This document shows, in pieces, positions 25,918-38,592 of a DNA stretch of 64,000 bases (position 1 is the first letter of the stretch; each line of letters starts with the position of its first letter). The translations under genes were made by a program, and so were the position numbers. The notes beneath the pieces are model-generated. The model was not told the DNA's origin. It did no database searches and saw only the letters and a list, made by a program, of their open reading frames with translations. Origin of the DNA: Phallusia mammillata (lineage: Eukaryota > Chordata > Ascidiacea > Phlebobranchia > Ascidiidae); assembly GCA_003260075.1 (NCBI GenBank), contig QLIY01000164.1, forward strand, positions 115,980-179,979. Direction: 5' to 3'.

Positions 25918-26251
25918 CAGTGGTTGGATACAAACTTTTTGTCAAGCGGTTCTATCACAAAAGTCATACACAAAAGTCATATTTTGCAGCGGTTCTATCA
26001 CAAAAGTCATATTTTTCAGGGATTCAAATTTTTTGTCAGCCGGTTCTATCACAAAAGTCATTTTTTCAGTCGGCTCTGTTACAAAGCGGTTCTATCACAA
26101 AAGTCATATTTTTCAGCCGGTTCTGCTACAAAAAGTCAATTTTGTGACAGTAACCAGTAATGCTAACCGGTTCGCTGATCTCATAAAATTTCCTGAAACG
26201 GTTCTATAGAACCATTGCGATCCGGTAGGAACCGGCTGAATCCCACCACTG
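25918..26251. mobile_element. non-autonomous hAT-like element with internal minisatellite
   Basis: Ends CAGTGGTTGGAT and ATCCCACCACTG-type inverted repeats; target sites CTTACAGG (25910-25917) and CTTATAGG (26252-26259) match at 7 of 8. The interior holds at least five copies of a GGTTCTATCACAAAAGTCAT unit of 25-60 bp spacing. Confidence 0.8.
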
Positions 26252-27115
26252 CTTATAGGTTATCTCAAGCTACGTTTTTGCAATCAACAGCAGAAAAGTT
26301 GCATACACCGCCAAAACAACAGAAGAAGCTATAGAAAATCAACCCCTAAACAATGGATGCGCAGCGCGGTTTTTAATTTAGGAACATCACAATAGGGGAA
26401 ATTGAAAAGCGCTTTCCAAAAGGTCTCCAACAAACTGTCTGCACACAGGTAGATGTTTTAAAGATCTTGTAGAGTGAGCAGATCAAATGCAGAACGTAAG
26501 AAAACCTTTTTTTACATAAAGGCATTGCGTTACATACCCCGCTTTAAATGCAGAAATACAACACAAATCCTACCGAGTGTGGGGGTTACGGCAAAAAATA
26601 AACAACACCGGTTCTAAAAGATTTCCAAAAGAGAGTAATAAGCACACTACAAGAGGGTGTAAATGATTTTTACAACATCAACAATTAAATCTAATTGGCC
26701 ATAATCAACTACAAGTTGCCCATGCTTAGGATTCACCGGCTTGTTCACGTTCTAAATCGCCTTTGACACAAACCAAACTTTTGAACTTGTTTAAGTACAA
26801 AAGTGGATTTAGTGCGCTATTCATCGGCACCATAACAGCGACCAAATATTTTAAGAGATAGTCGCTACGTGCATCCTCGTAAAACGTTTTAATTATCAAA
26901 GTTAACGAAAAAGGAAGCCAACATGCCATGTTGGTGAAAACAATCCAGAAAATTCTTCGTTGCATGATCTGATTTTCTTTTTCTCGTACAGACCTAGCCC
27001 TGTTTGTTGATGAAATACAGCCAAAATAGCAAGAGTCGTTTTTGCAACATTGAAAACAGCCTGAAGTATACTGACAGATGCAACAGTAAACAAAAGCGAT
27101 GTACGTAAAGGCAAT

Positions 27116-27125
27116 CCCCCCCCCC
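27116..27125. repeat. poly-C tract, 10 nt, inside R5 coding sequence
   Basis: The tract interrupts codons for the start of TM5. It has no flanking duplication. Confidence 0.9.
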
Positions 27126-28414
27126 AGTTAAAGAAAGCCATGCTAAGGCCATAAGCACTGGACGGATTTGAAAAGGGGGTAAGATGTGGTATGCCACAGT
27201 AGTCAATTTCACTAAAGTAATCAAGTGTGTGCAACTTTGAATGGTTAAACATTCCCATATTATGCATGACCGTTTTCAAGCCTTTCCATGAACGACTTTG
27301 AGGCAGGATTGTTGAACAGTTTACTGGTTCCAGCACCTGCTTAAGCACGTTGAGCCAATACTCGTAAGATCCGCGAAAATGCGAATCGGGACATTCTTCT
27401 TCAACGTACATATTGTTGTGAAATATATCCTCATGGACTATTAAAGGAATGCATACTACGATGAACCAAATAAACCAGTTAAAAATGAGAGCTCCGACCA
27501 AAGACTTGATATGAATTGTTTTGTAGGGCCGTATTACACTGTACATTCTACACGATGTTAGAATAACCAATGTAGTCACTGATGTTTGGTTTGAGAGCGT
27601 GGAAATCATTCCCAACACAGTACATCCGCCAGTGGTTTGCCATTCAGCATATTTTTGCCAAGACGCCGTTTTAACAACTGAGAGCATTATCAGTTGGATT
27701 ACGGTATTAATACCCATCAGGAGATCCGATATGGCGAGACTGAACAGTGAAATCCTTTGCACTTGTTGCACGTTTGTCATCACGCAAAGTTTATTGTACA
27801 TAAGGACAGATATAAACCATATGTTCAACGTGTTTCCCATTACTGCCATTAATCCCATAGTCCCCAACAGAAGCGATACTACAATAAGCAATGCGTCTAC
27901 AGGTAGAGATTCGCTTTTACGATCGCCGTTGAACGAACAATTTTCGATTTGCTTCACAGGAAGACATTTCGCCGGGCTAACAAAACGACCAAGCACGCCT
28001 CGAAACTTGAGCGACTCGCAATCGTCGGTGGAGACCGAGTTTCGACAAATTTGAAGTTCTTGAGAAAATTCAACGTCGGTCACGTTGCACAAACTCATAC
28101 ATTCCTCAGCTTTGCTACCTGTACACATTGGAATATGTCATTCAAATTATGTATCTCATGAGCTGTTATAGTGTAAGCTATAGGGACAAATGGCATGAAA
28201 GCAGATAATTCATTTTTTTTTAAATATTACATTTAATAATTGCACACGTTTATATTTTATTTTTGCAGTCCCTTTGCTATTCAACATGGTGCTTATTATT
28301 GATTTTTGGTGCCTGTTAGTCTCTTCTTTGACATGCTTTTATTAAAGAGGAATTTCGCAGGAAGGTATATCTCTAGTTTAGGTTTAACAAAAATTATTAT
28401 CACCAAACGTTATC

Positions 28415-28613
28415 AATTCATTTTTCACCAGTGAAAACTTATTATTTCAAGTTTTACATCACTTAGTAAAGAGGTCGGTAAAAATCTACACACTAACTTT
28501 TTAATCACTCTCTGCACTTACCTCGATAACCCCCCCCCCCAATTCATTTTTCACCAGTGAAAACTTATTATTTCAAGTTTTACATCAGTTAGTAAAGAGG
28601 TCGGTAAAAATCT
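28415..28613. repeat. 73-bp duplication with C11 inserted into the R5 signal exon
   Basis: Source copy 28415-28487; 42 bp of unrelated sequence; C11 at 28530-28540; new copy 28541-28613, one substitution between copies. By comparison with the R4 and R6 signal exons, the block from the C tract to the end of the second copy interrupts the exon between the TTACCTCGATAA donor side and the TTCCAATAAG side. The right-hand copy is therefore the newcomer. Confidence 0.92.
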
Positions 28614-28661
28614 TTCCAATAAGAACACAAATGCAAAGTAAATCCATTTTGCGATTTTCAT

Positions 28662-30314
28662 GATGGAATGCAACACTGTTAAAAGAAATAAGGACACTGA
28701 CCAAATTACTTTACATTTGAAGATAAACCTATCAGTTTTTGTACGCTTTTGTAGTTATGTCTCCAGAAACCCAACTACATGTGACCAAATATGTTCAAAT
28801 AAGCATCTCGCATTAATAGGTTTCACTATGTTGTGAAGGATTGGCATAAAACCACAGAAAATGATATTTCAGATCCCTCCTCCAATACGCTATGGTTTCC
28901 TGCAAGATTTTTCGAAAAGGCAAATGGGTTGATGTATTGTTTTGCATTGATGCGTATTATACCTCTAGTGTCACAACCAGTAAACCCAAGGTTGGGCAAT
29001 GCTATATGACGTCATAAGTGTCTGTCGTAACAATGCGTTTGTGTGGTATTGCAACAGGTTTTGGGCGTGGTGATTTATTCTATGAATACAGTTGAACAGA
29101 AAAGTACTGTTTTTTGGTTATCTCTAAACGCTGACTTGAGGAAAGTTACGCACGTCGCACTTGTGTGAATATTTGCATACTAGTACGCGACACCTAGGAT
29201 ACACTAGAAAAACAGTACAATTATGTCTGGCAAAGGCTTAAAAATGCCTCTTTTCATCCTTTTACAGTTGGACATTGCCTCTGGTATTCTCACTGTAACA
29301 TAGAACTTAACTGCATAACAAATTTGAAACCTTGAACAACCACGTGTTTGTTTCTGAACAAGTTTATTTGGTCTTTCCAAATAGTAGACAGGGTGAAGGT
29401 AACTGGTACCAAGTTTTAAAGTTAGCAGCTGAGTTTTTCAGTTACCCCGCCTTATAATGATCAGCGTTTTTCCCAAATTCTTTTCTTTGTATTAACCATT
29501 GTCCCCTTTTGCTTTACCAAAGGGTAGGCTATTTATCAAACCTGCCTGATGTGCGATTCCTTGTTTACACCTCTAGTCGTGTTCACCATGAAGTGGGTTC
29601 TAATTCTGATCGGTCACATGTGTTTCCCTGAGCAAGAAATTTGAGTGGCTTTGTGTGACCGTTAAGATCCCATGACTTGCGATTTCAAATGTTTTGTACC
29701 TAATTGTCGAATTATTCAATAGGCGCTTACACTTTGTATCGTCCAGGTCCCCAGTGTGTGATAAAAAGAAACATTTCTTAAAATGTATCGTAAGATTTCT
29801 TGTCTCTCCTGGCATAAACCTGTTATGTACGAGTGCCGGAAACATCGTCCTGGCATTGCTATTGACGCAACAATGACAATGTGACGTCAAATCCATTGTG
29901 GTGCAATTGCCTTGTATTAGACCGCATGGTTTGCATTTATATCAGTGTGTGCTCTTTGTACTTGCCGCATGAAAGTGATTGATGAGATGACTAACGGATA
30001 TGTGTTTTTATCTAAAAATAGGAAGTTTACTGATATTGTGCAAACAGTGGACGAATGTATTTGCCCTGTATAAAAACTTTTGCTAGTGGGCAAACTGTGC
30101 TATTATGATTTACCTGTTACAGTACCAGTTATTGTGTTGTCTTTTTTTATAGCGAAGTCACGTTTGGCCTGCATACCTTGCGTTGCACATTATATTCTTG
30201 CAACCGGTTTTCTTAATTGTAAGTTGGTGCATTTATTGGGGTGGTTATATATCATTTGTTTGCATGCATAACTATGACATAACCATTACAGTGGGCAAGA
30301 TTTAATTGACATTG
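28662..30314. other. intergenic, R5 upstream side
   Basis: I see no supported gene. Short open frames around 29600-29900 and 30080-30271 have no family features. The block shared by R4 and R6 upstream regions was not recognised here. Confidence 0.45.
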
Positions 30315-30322
30315 ACCTAAAT

Positions 30323-31107
30323 CAGGGGTGGGCAACCTGCGGCCCACGGGCCGCATGCGGCCCTTTATTAAAGGTTGTGCGGTCCGCAGAGACGCTTGGA
30401 TTTCAAAAGTACTGGCAAACGAGTCCAATTAATACATATTTTTGAGCTGATTAATGCGCCTGGTGCTAGTTTACAGCGATCTGGCAAAATGTCCCCCCCC
30501 CCCATGTGCGGCCCGCGATCCAATTTTGACATTCATAATTGGCCCTACAGCAGGGATGGCGAACCACCACGTGAATTTTAGTGACCCACTTGTAGTTTTT
30601 AAAATTTATACTGATTACTATAGGTAAGGTTACCAGACTTCCAAGATTAAAAAGCAACACAACAGATAAATTAAAGCCCTTCGCCAGATTGCCTTGTTTA
30701 AAAATGTTTAAAAAGTTGTTTTAAAATACAGATTGTTGAGTCAATTGTGAGGCAATAGATATGTTTATATTAAACGTACAACTTGAAACGATTTGTTGTA
30801 ACTTTGTTGACGCTGTTCGCTTCAACATATTCATGCGAATCCTTGTTTTCACACATAAATTTGGTAATATCAAATGCCAGGAATCGTTTTAGCTCAGATA
30901 CGACTGCTGCGTGTATTAAGATGAAAACTACCTAGGATTGCACGACTTGCAGAGAAGATGCAGCAACAAGCTTCTCATTGGCACTGACGTGTAATAAAAT
31001 ATGTGAACCACTTTGTTTTCTTTCCGAATTATGATCTCATGTATGACCCGTTCAACCAAAAAGGTTCGCCATCCCTGCCCTACAGTAACAAAGGTTTCCC
31101 AACCCTG
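30323..31107. mobile_element. hAT-like element (outer, host of a nested insertion)
   Basis: Starts CAGGGGTGGGCAACC and ends GGTTTCCCAACCCTG; the 8-bp target duplication ACCTAAAT is perfect at 30315-30322 and 31108-31115. It is GC-rich near the left end (GCGGCCC repeats) and contains a C11 run at 30493-30503. Removing the nested element leaves about 250 bp. Confidence 0.92.
30551..31077. mobile_element. hAT-like element nested in the outer one (527 bp)
   Basis: Perfect 15-bp inverted ends CAGGGATGGCGAACC. The 8-bp target duplication CCCTACAG is perfect at 30543-30550 and 31078-31085. The interior encodes nothing recognisable. Confidence 0.93.
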
Positions 31108-31367
31108 ACCTAAATGGTCTGTGCGACGAACTGGCTTGGCTGCATCTTAATTTTGTACTTTTGAATTGTATGAAAACCAAGCCTAATGTTTTTCAAAAAC
31201 TCGTTTGTAAGGTTGTATTGACAAGACCAGGATTAACGTTGTTTGCAAAATTGTGGGCATTATTTACGGCGTACTAACTGTAAACGTTCTTTAGTTAATA
31301 CCAGAAAACGATATTTGCAACATTAACAACAAAACTTAAATGCCAAAAAAACTTTAGATTGACCATG

Positions 31368-33696
31368 CTAGGATTCAACGTCTTGTTCATGTCCTGAGTC
31401 GGCTTTTACGCAAATCAAACTCGAAAACCGGTTTGAGTATAAAAGTGGATTTAGAGCGCTGTTTATGGGTAACAAAATAGCGAACAAATGTTGTGTAACA
31501 TGGTCGCTTAATGCGTCATCGTAAAATGTTTTGATGATTACAATTAACGAGACAGGAACCCAACAAGCCAAGTCGGTCAAAACAATCCAAAAAATTCGTC
31601 GTTGCATCATTTGATTTTCAGTTTCGCGTATATTGCGGGTAGTGGATGGCCTACGGCCTAAATAGCACGGGTCGTTTTTGCAATTCTCCAAACAGCCTGA
31701 GGTTTGTTGACAGATGCAGATGTAAGCAATGGCAATGTACGCAAAAGCAAATAAGTTAAACATAACCATGCTTAGGCCAAAACCACTGGACGGATTTGAG
31801 AGTGAGGTGATGTAGGTTATGCCACAGTAGTCCATTTCGCTAAAGTAATCATGCGTTTTTAATCTTGAATAGTTAAACATTTCTATATTGTGTATAACCG
31901 TTTTCAAACTTTCCCATGAACGTCTTTGAGGAAGAATTGTTGAACAGTTTACTGGTTCCAGCACCTGCTTGAGCACGTTGAGCCAATAATCGTAAGATCC
32001 GCGAAAATGCGAAACAGGACATTCTTCTTTTACGTACATACTGTTGTGAAATATATCCTCATTGCCCATTAGAGGAAGACATATTACCATAAACCACGTC
32101 ATCCAATTAAAAATGAGAGCACCGACCAAAGACTTGATATGAATCGTTTTGTAGGGCCATATCACGCTGTACATTCTACATGTTGTTACGATAACCAATG
32201 TAGTCACTGAAGTTTGGTTTGAGAGTGGGGCCATCATTCCCAGTACAGTACACCCGCCACTGACTTGCCATTCTTCGTATTTTAGTGAAGTAGCCGTATC
32301 AAGAACTAGGAGCATTAAAAGCTGAGTTAGGAGATATACACCCATCAGTAGATCAGATAAAGCTACACTAAACAGTGAAATTCTGTGTACTTTTTGCACG
32401 TTTGTCATCACGCAAAACTTCTTGCATATGAGGACAGAGGTGTACCGTAGGATCAAAGTGTTGCCAATTACCGCCATTAGTCCCATTGTCGCTACTAGAA
32501 GCGATCCCACAATGAACATTGCGTCCACAGGTAGAGCTTTAATTTTCTGATCGCCCCTGAAAGAACAGTTTTCGATTTGGTTCACAGGTAGACATTTCGC
32601 CGGGCTGACAAAACGACCGAGCACGCCTCGAAACTTGAGCGACTGGCAATCGTTGGTGGAGACCGAGTTTCGACAAATTTGAAGTTCTTGAGAAAAGTCA
32701 GCGTCGGTCACGTTGCACAAACTCATACATTCCTCAGATTTGCTTCCTGTACACATTAAACATATAGATTAAAAAATATGTCGAGATAAGGTGTTATAAA
32801 AAACAGAGTGGCAAAGTGCATAATCAGTAAAAGATGTAGGACAAACACTTGCACGGTACATTTTATACCCGCTTGGCTGATTTAGTTTTTTTCTTTTAAT
32901 CGTTATCTTATTGAAATATGTATTCAGCGACATATTTTGTACTTTTAACGCCACGTTTTGGGAACTGTACTTGTTGCTTGGTTTTGCAAAAAAGATCAGG
33001 ATATTAGCATAACTTATTAGTCTTTTTGTTTGGAGTGAAACTGTGGCGTGACGCTAATGGTAATGGTGAACATGTGAAGTTGTCAGTTGTGGAATCTTTA
33101 AGCGGCTGGCTAGTACATCCCTGGTTACCCAACGCTGGTAAGTTTTGTATTATTGTTTTTATGTGTGTAAAACTGTAAATGGATACTCGAACTGTAATTG
33201 GTCCTATTATAAGTGTAATGAAATCATTTTGATGTAAAATGTGACCGATCAATATAGATTTAATTCGTGACATTTGTATGTACTGCTCAATCTGTCAAAT
33301 GTGTTCTTTTAATGTCGCTATGGCATCATAATGCAGGCATGGCTTAATGTCATTTTGTGGTTTGGAGAAAATCTGTTGCCTCCGCCGCATTGACGTTGTC
33401 GTCGTGGGTATTTCGTCATGCTGCCTTTCCCCCCGATATGTGTAAGAGTAGTTCACCCTGAGGACAGGCTGTTGAACGGCCACGTTAAAAAAACGTTAAT
33501 GTGTTACGATCGGCTGGGCCAGACTGAGCACCTAGCGCTGCTAATAACCAGTGAAAACTTCTTTGTACAAATGAACATAACTAAGTCATGTACATATACA
33601 TAAGATCAATAAGGTAATAAAATAAAATAAACATTTACCTGGGTAATTTCCCCACAGTATGAAGAGTACAAAGTAAATTCCTTTCGTAAGTTTCAT
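31368..33696 (-). CDS. R6: class A seven-transmembrane receptor
   Basis: Signal exon 33696-33639 (58 nt) and main exon 32746-31368 join in phase 1; 478 residues, the same length as R4. Signal peptide MKLTKGIYFVLFILWGNYPG, then SKSEECMSLC and the six-cysteine ectodomain. TM3 ends TTCRMYSVIWPYK, ECL2 has the three conserved cysteines and an NCS site, TM6 has CWVPVS and TM7 NSALNPLLYS. Reading frame is intact. It is clearly a tandem duplicate of R4, and the shared sequence extends into the upstream region. Confidence 0.9.
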
Positions 33697-34374
33697 GATA
33701 GAATGCAGCACGTTTAAACGTTGTGTATGCGCTAACCGAATGACTTCACATATTGACCTGAGTAAGCAAATAGTTTGAGAATCACATTTTGCACGCTAAA
33801 AAGGCCTCTTGAAACTTTTTGTTCCTATGAACCTATGAAGAAAGTCCTTTTCAAAAAGTTTAGTCTAAAACCTGTTGAAACCAGTTTGAAATAGTCGGAC
33901 TCGGACATACCAATGCGATTAAGCTAGTTGACAAAGTTTCGAAACTTGTTTTGGAAACATAAACTGAACAAAAGATTCGTATTTTGTGCGCATGACAGAA
34001 GCTTCATCCATACAGCTTTTACAGTCAATAACTGATTTGATGTAGATTGGTTTCAAAAGGTTTCTGCCAAATTTTTTTTGAAAAAATGTTCGGGTAGATA
34101 CTATGCCATTGACAAAACGGCACCTATGACCTAAAAGTAGAAATTATCTGGGAAACTGCTGCGCCACCTTTCTGTTACATAATCACAGTTTTACCTGTTA
34201 CCTATATCTACCTAGGTGTCTAGTTCAGTACTGCTTTAAAAACGCATTTTCCTTAATACCGACAACTATAAACATATTTTATAGGTCTGTATCAGCCGTA
34301 CGTGCAAAGCTAACATAACTGTCAAAACCGGACTGAAACTGTCCTTTTCTCAGGTCATCTGCTTATTATGCTAC

Positions 34375-34730
34375 TGATGCAAATGATGAAAACTGGCAAT
34401 ACACTCATCTCATGATTTACAGGTTAGATCGTTGCCGCAGCCCGTTATCGCATGTGAGTGATAAACATAACCCCGGAAGTTGTTCGTAGATGGAAATTAC
34501 TGCCTATGGCAGTAAATACACAACGGGTAACCTGGCAGTTGGCTACAGTTTACCAAACGTAGAAAAAACAGTCATTGACATTTTGTCCTATTTAACACCC
34601 ACCTAAATATCATCATAATTTCGTCACTTTTTATCGATTTATTAAAGGCACGTGCGCTATCTTCAGTTGAAGTACGCGACGTTTAAACACTTGGCGTGAA
34701 AAGCGGCAGCGAACAGGCCACAATGTATGA
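34375..34730 (-). promoter_or_regulatory. upstream block of R6 shared with R4
   Basis: Counterpart of 25314-25700. It keeps the TTTTTATCGATTTA, CACGTGCGC and CGACGTTTAAA pieces in the same order. Confidence 0.55.
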
Positions 34731-37700
34731 TTTGGCAGGATCTTGACTAATGACGTTAACGTTACCCTGTCAACATAATACACGTAAAGGGAAGTTACCG
34801 GTTGTAAAACGAAGCATACACAAAATATCGCATATACCGAATAAAACAAGAGGATGTCCTCTTACACTCAACCCTAAACAACGGATACACTATAAGGTCT
34901 TCTGTTAGAGTTTAACAAAGGCAAGGAAAATTATGTATGTTTTGACCTCGTTTAGTTTGAACTGATTTAACAATTAAGCTTTATTAGAACAACAGCACTA
35001 AAAATAATGTGACTAGTACAATATTTTCCCACAAAGTATCATTGCGCTAAAGTTAAACATTTGGATTTTGTTGTTTACATTATGGCTTCTGCATCGAAAC
35101 CAAACAGTCTGATTTTTTTCCATCGTATTTTTTTAGGAAATGTCTTTGAGTTGAATTGACTCGTGGCAGTATGAACCGTGATGTCAAGGTAATTTGATGA
35201 CATTCATGACACATGCATTTAAAAATACCAAATTGTAGTTACAACCAATATAGCATAATGTGATGGTTATTGCATGGTAGCGATATTAATTTATGCAAAT
35301 TTTGCAATAATTTTCTTCGAAATTAAATTGTTTTTACTTGCTAGCTCAAAGCCCGCAAGGAAGTTAAATGGTGCAACGGTTTTATTCAACCGAAATGGCA
35401 AATTATGTTTGAAATTTGTAATATTTCCTGTCGCAGTTAATTAGGTTGTGGAATGTAGATGATACTTTGTTATTTGGTGTTTACGTGCTTTAAACGTATA
35501 TTTCGTCGCCTTCTGTGGTTGAACGCTGCTCTGTGGCGGCAATTGGGAAAGAGCCATTCGCAAAATCACATGTATACATGCAGTTTAACGCCTTTTCCCG
35601 GGATGTACGTAGAAGTTCACTGCTGGTTCTATTTAAACCTTTTTATGCCTCAGAAGTAATTAACAAACAAACCGAAGTGCAAGACACCTATGTGAAGTTT
35701 CCAGGACTTTCTTACAAGCTGCTAAGGAGCTTGGGAGGTTAAAGATGGCGATACCTGTCTAATTTGTGGTGAAGCGATTTCTAACCCCTCATTAGCGAAC
35801 ATTTACAGTACCCTCTCTCGCGGCGCACTGCAGATCTATTTACACAGGCATAAGGTAAGCGGATATTTTACGATAAGCTGATTCACGGTTTTCTTTTTTG
35901 AAACATGTCTATATTTTCACGAACCGCTGATACCGAAGGGAACTTGTAAAAAGTTCTGGAAGCACTGGGTTGAACTTTCCAATGGCATTAAGGTGTTGAA
36001 CATATCGGATTCAGTCATACGGTTGAGGTCGCTGTCGGCTGCTTGTTAGCTTTGATGAGTTAAAACCATTAAAGGTGGCAGGACCTTGGCCGAATGGTCT
36101 GGCACGCCTGACCCAACGTACAAAACAGTCACTTTTTGATCTAACCAGTTGCAATAAAATATCATTATAATTGTGAATCTTTTCATTTATAACAGCATGT
36201 GTGCTATCGCTATCTTTAAGTGAGTGACATTTAAGGGGAATTCAAGGCTCGGGAGCGGAGTGACATCAATACATTAGACCAATGGACGATCTATTTAAGA
36301 AAATGTCTCTTAAATGGATTGGCGCGTGGCAATGTTATGAACCCTGATCGCAAGGTAACTTGATGACAATGATGGTAAATGCATTTAAAAATAAAACCAG
36401 TTTTAGTTACAGCCTGTCGGATTCAAACATCGGTAATGAAAAAACATACAAAGCATATTTCGACGACCGCTGGTATAATAATACGATGTCATTTTTTGCC
36501 AAAACTTGTACTAAAAGATGTTGCCGCTGTGGTGCAGGGGGTTACTAAACTAAGTCTCCACAGTTCGTTCAATGCAAAGACTAATGCACTACATTTATCA
36601 AAAATTGTACTTGTGTAGTTTTGGGGTTAATAAACTCATGAGCCAAAGTAATTATTGTAATTGTTTCACCACAATTTTCCCATTTAAGACTTAATAGTCC
36701 ACCACCTATCGAGAAATATTCCTTCTAATGGACAAACGAACATGCATAGTTTTCGGTTTGTAATCATTATACACTGTGGAAACCATAACTTAATGTGCAC
36801 GAAAAGTAGAAACATATGTTTGTTAACATAGTTTTTAATATGTACTTTGGTTTATACTATGATATGGTTTCAATATCTATCTTTGGCGACATCAAAGTTC
36901 TGTTACAAGGCATTTTATGGCATGCTGTTACGCAACCAACCGCAAAAGTGAAAAAAAATATTAAAAAAATATCAATATCATTACTATCACAGATATAAAA
37001 AGCGCAGTTTTGTTTCTAAATAAGTTACAAAACAGAAAGTTTACAAGATCCTTTTAACAAAGTACTTATAGCTTTTACAGACGCGTTGTCGCATAAAAAA
37101 CCCGGTAAGGGTGTATCGTGCATCAAAATCAGCACAGGCAATCGTTGTGATGTAAACCTTTGGCCCCCGTGAAAAGAATTTTGAAAACCACTGTAGGTTA
37201 AGCTTCTTGGCTAAAATTCGATTGTTTGCAGATTTCGGGCGCTTATGTCTCGTATTAATGAGCGAGAGATCGCCTGCCGAGCGTTTTTCTGCGTATCAAG
37301 CAGTTTAAATCTGCGCAAAACGACCTATGTTTTCGCTGTGTGCGGATTTTTATGAGGAAAAAGTTGGTTCAATTGGCAAAAACAAATGATAACATTGTAA
37401 TGATTACATGTTGTGTTTTTTGTGTTTAAATATTGTAATTAGGTGCATTTAAATTGTACATCCTACATGCAACTCAGCAAAGGGAACTGCGTGGTATAAA
37501 AACATGAAAGCAATGAAATCATACAACCATTTTAAACAATAACGTCCTAAACAATCCTGTATGTTTAGCAAAATAGAGAATTATTTTTACTAACAAATAT
37601 CATTCAATTTAGATTCATACAAAGCTTTTTCTGGTTTGAAATAGATAACAATAGATTTATGAGGTGACTTATGGTCATCGACAGTCGTTGAGAGCTAAAA

Positions 37701-38592
37701 ATAACGTATAGCTTTTCATTTAGTAAACTTAGGTCCGCATCGAAAGTCTCAGTGTAAACGGAAAGGGGTCGCGAGGTAAGGTCAGGTTAGCCTCTACTAG
37801 GCATAGTGTAAACGGGCCTCAAGACGCTGCTGGACACTTCCCAGTCCAAATTCGTTTGATTTGCATACCTGAAGCTATTTTCGTATGCACTGTCAATCAA
37901 TCAAATTCCCTAAGCAAAGCGTGACATGTACCATATTAACACAGCAGCTTCCTAACTAGTGAAATTCCAAAGCGTAGCTATCACTTTGATTCGTGCCTTT
38001 AAATGGGTTAAAAGTGCAACAAAGAGTATGTAACCTTACCTGAAAGATCCATTTACAAGTGCAAAAGGTTAAAATATATTGTGTTGTTCTTCTTCAATAA
38101 GAAAAAATGTAAGGAATCTGACTTGGAAGATTTGATCTTGGATATAAGTCGACTTGGCGCAAGATAGTGTCGTAAAAAGTAAAACGTGCCAACCTGGCAA
38201 AATCTGACTTTGCAATTTTATGAGTTTGAACTTGTTAGACGCAGAGTTTCTCGTACTTGGACAGGGAAAACATAGACACTTCCCATTTCCAAAGGTTAGA
38301 CAGGGTAAAGTAAGGTGTGGTCGTGGCAACAAAAGCAGAACTATACAGGCGTTTTAGGTTCACTTCATGCGAGCGTTAGTACATTTGTAAACTTTCTAAC
38401 AGGAATTAATTTTTTGAAGTTGTTTTATATTTTCAACAAAATAATAACCTTTAGTGGATTTGCACCGATTGTAATAATCGCAAAATAATTTAATCTATTA
38501 AATTTTGTTTATTTTTTACTGCAGGGAAGTATAGTATTCTAATATTTTGTTTGTATTCAGTTTTCTTCTTGGACGAAGAAGACGAAATTAAA
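34731..38592. other. intergenic between the minus- and plus-strand receptors
   Basis: This is the divergent gap between R6 and R7. It holds a diverged direct repeat (about 35145-35245 and 36300-36415, sharing CAAGGTAA(T/C)TTGATGACA and ATGCATTTAAAAATA), and a SINE 5' fragment at 36075-36130. Open frames at 35459-35742 and 36360-36618 show no recognisable domain. Confidence 0.5.
36075..36130 (+). mobile_element. SINE 5' fragment
   Basis: CCTTGGCCGAATGGTCTGGC followed by ACGCCTGACCCA matches the A-box end of the SINEs at 13055-13207 and 19451-19597 in reverse orientation. The B-box part is missing. Confidence 0.6.

Larger units (their letters stand above)
26726..28661 (-). pseudogene. R5: broken seven-transmembrane receptor (R4/R6 paralogue)
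   Basis: Main exon 28118-26726. It reads in frame through the ectodomain, TM1-TM4 and ECL2 (stop TAG-equivalent layout as in R4). At 27116-27125 ten C replace a site where R4 has CATAA; with the two adjoining changed bases this is a net 8-nt gain and shifts the frame in TM5. Downstream the family sequence continues without a stop in the shifted frame to the C-terminus (NSALNPLLYL). The signal exon (28661-28522) is also split by a C11 tract plus an 73-bp copied sequence. The TM6 motif has drifted (ACWLPFS). Two independent lesions make a functional product unlikely unless both are sequence errors. Confidence 0.85.

Noticed and set aside
27599..28054. Long open frame antisense to R5
   Set aside because: A shadow of the receptor coding strand; the same happens opposite R1-R4.
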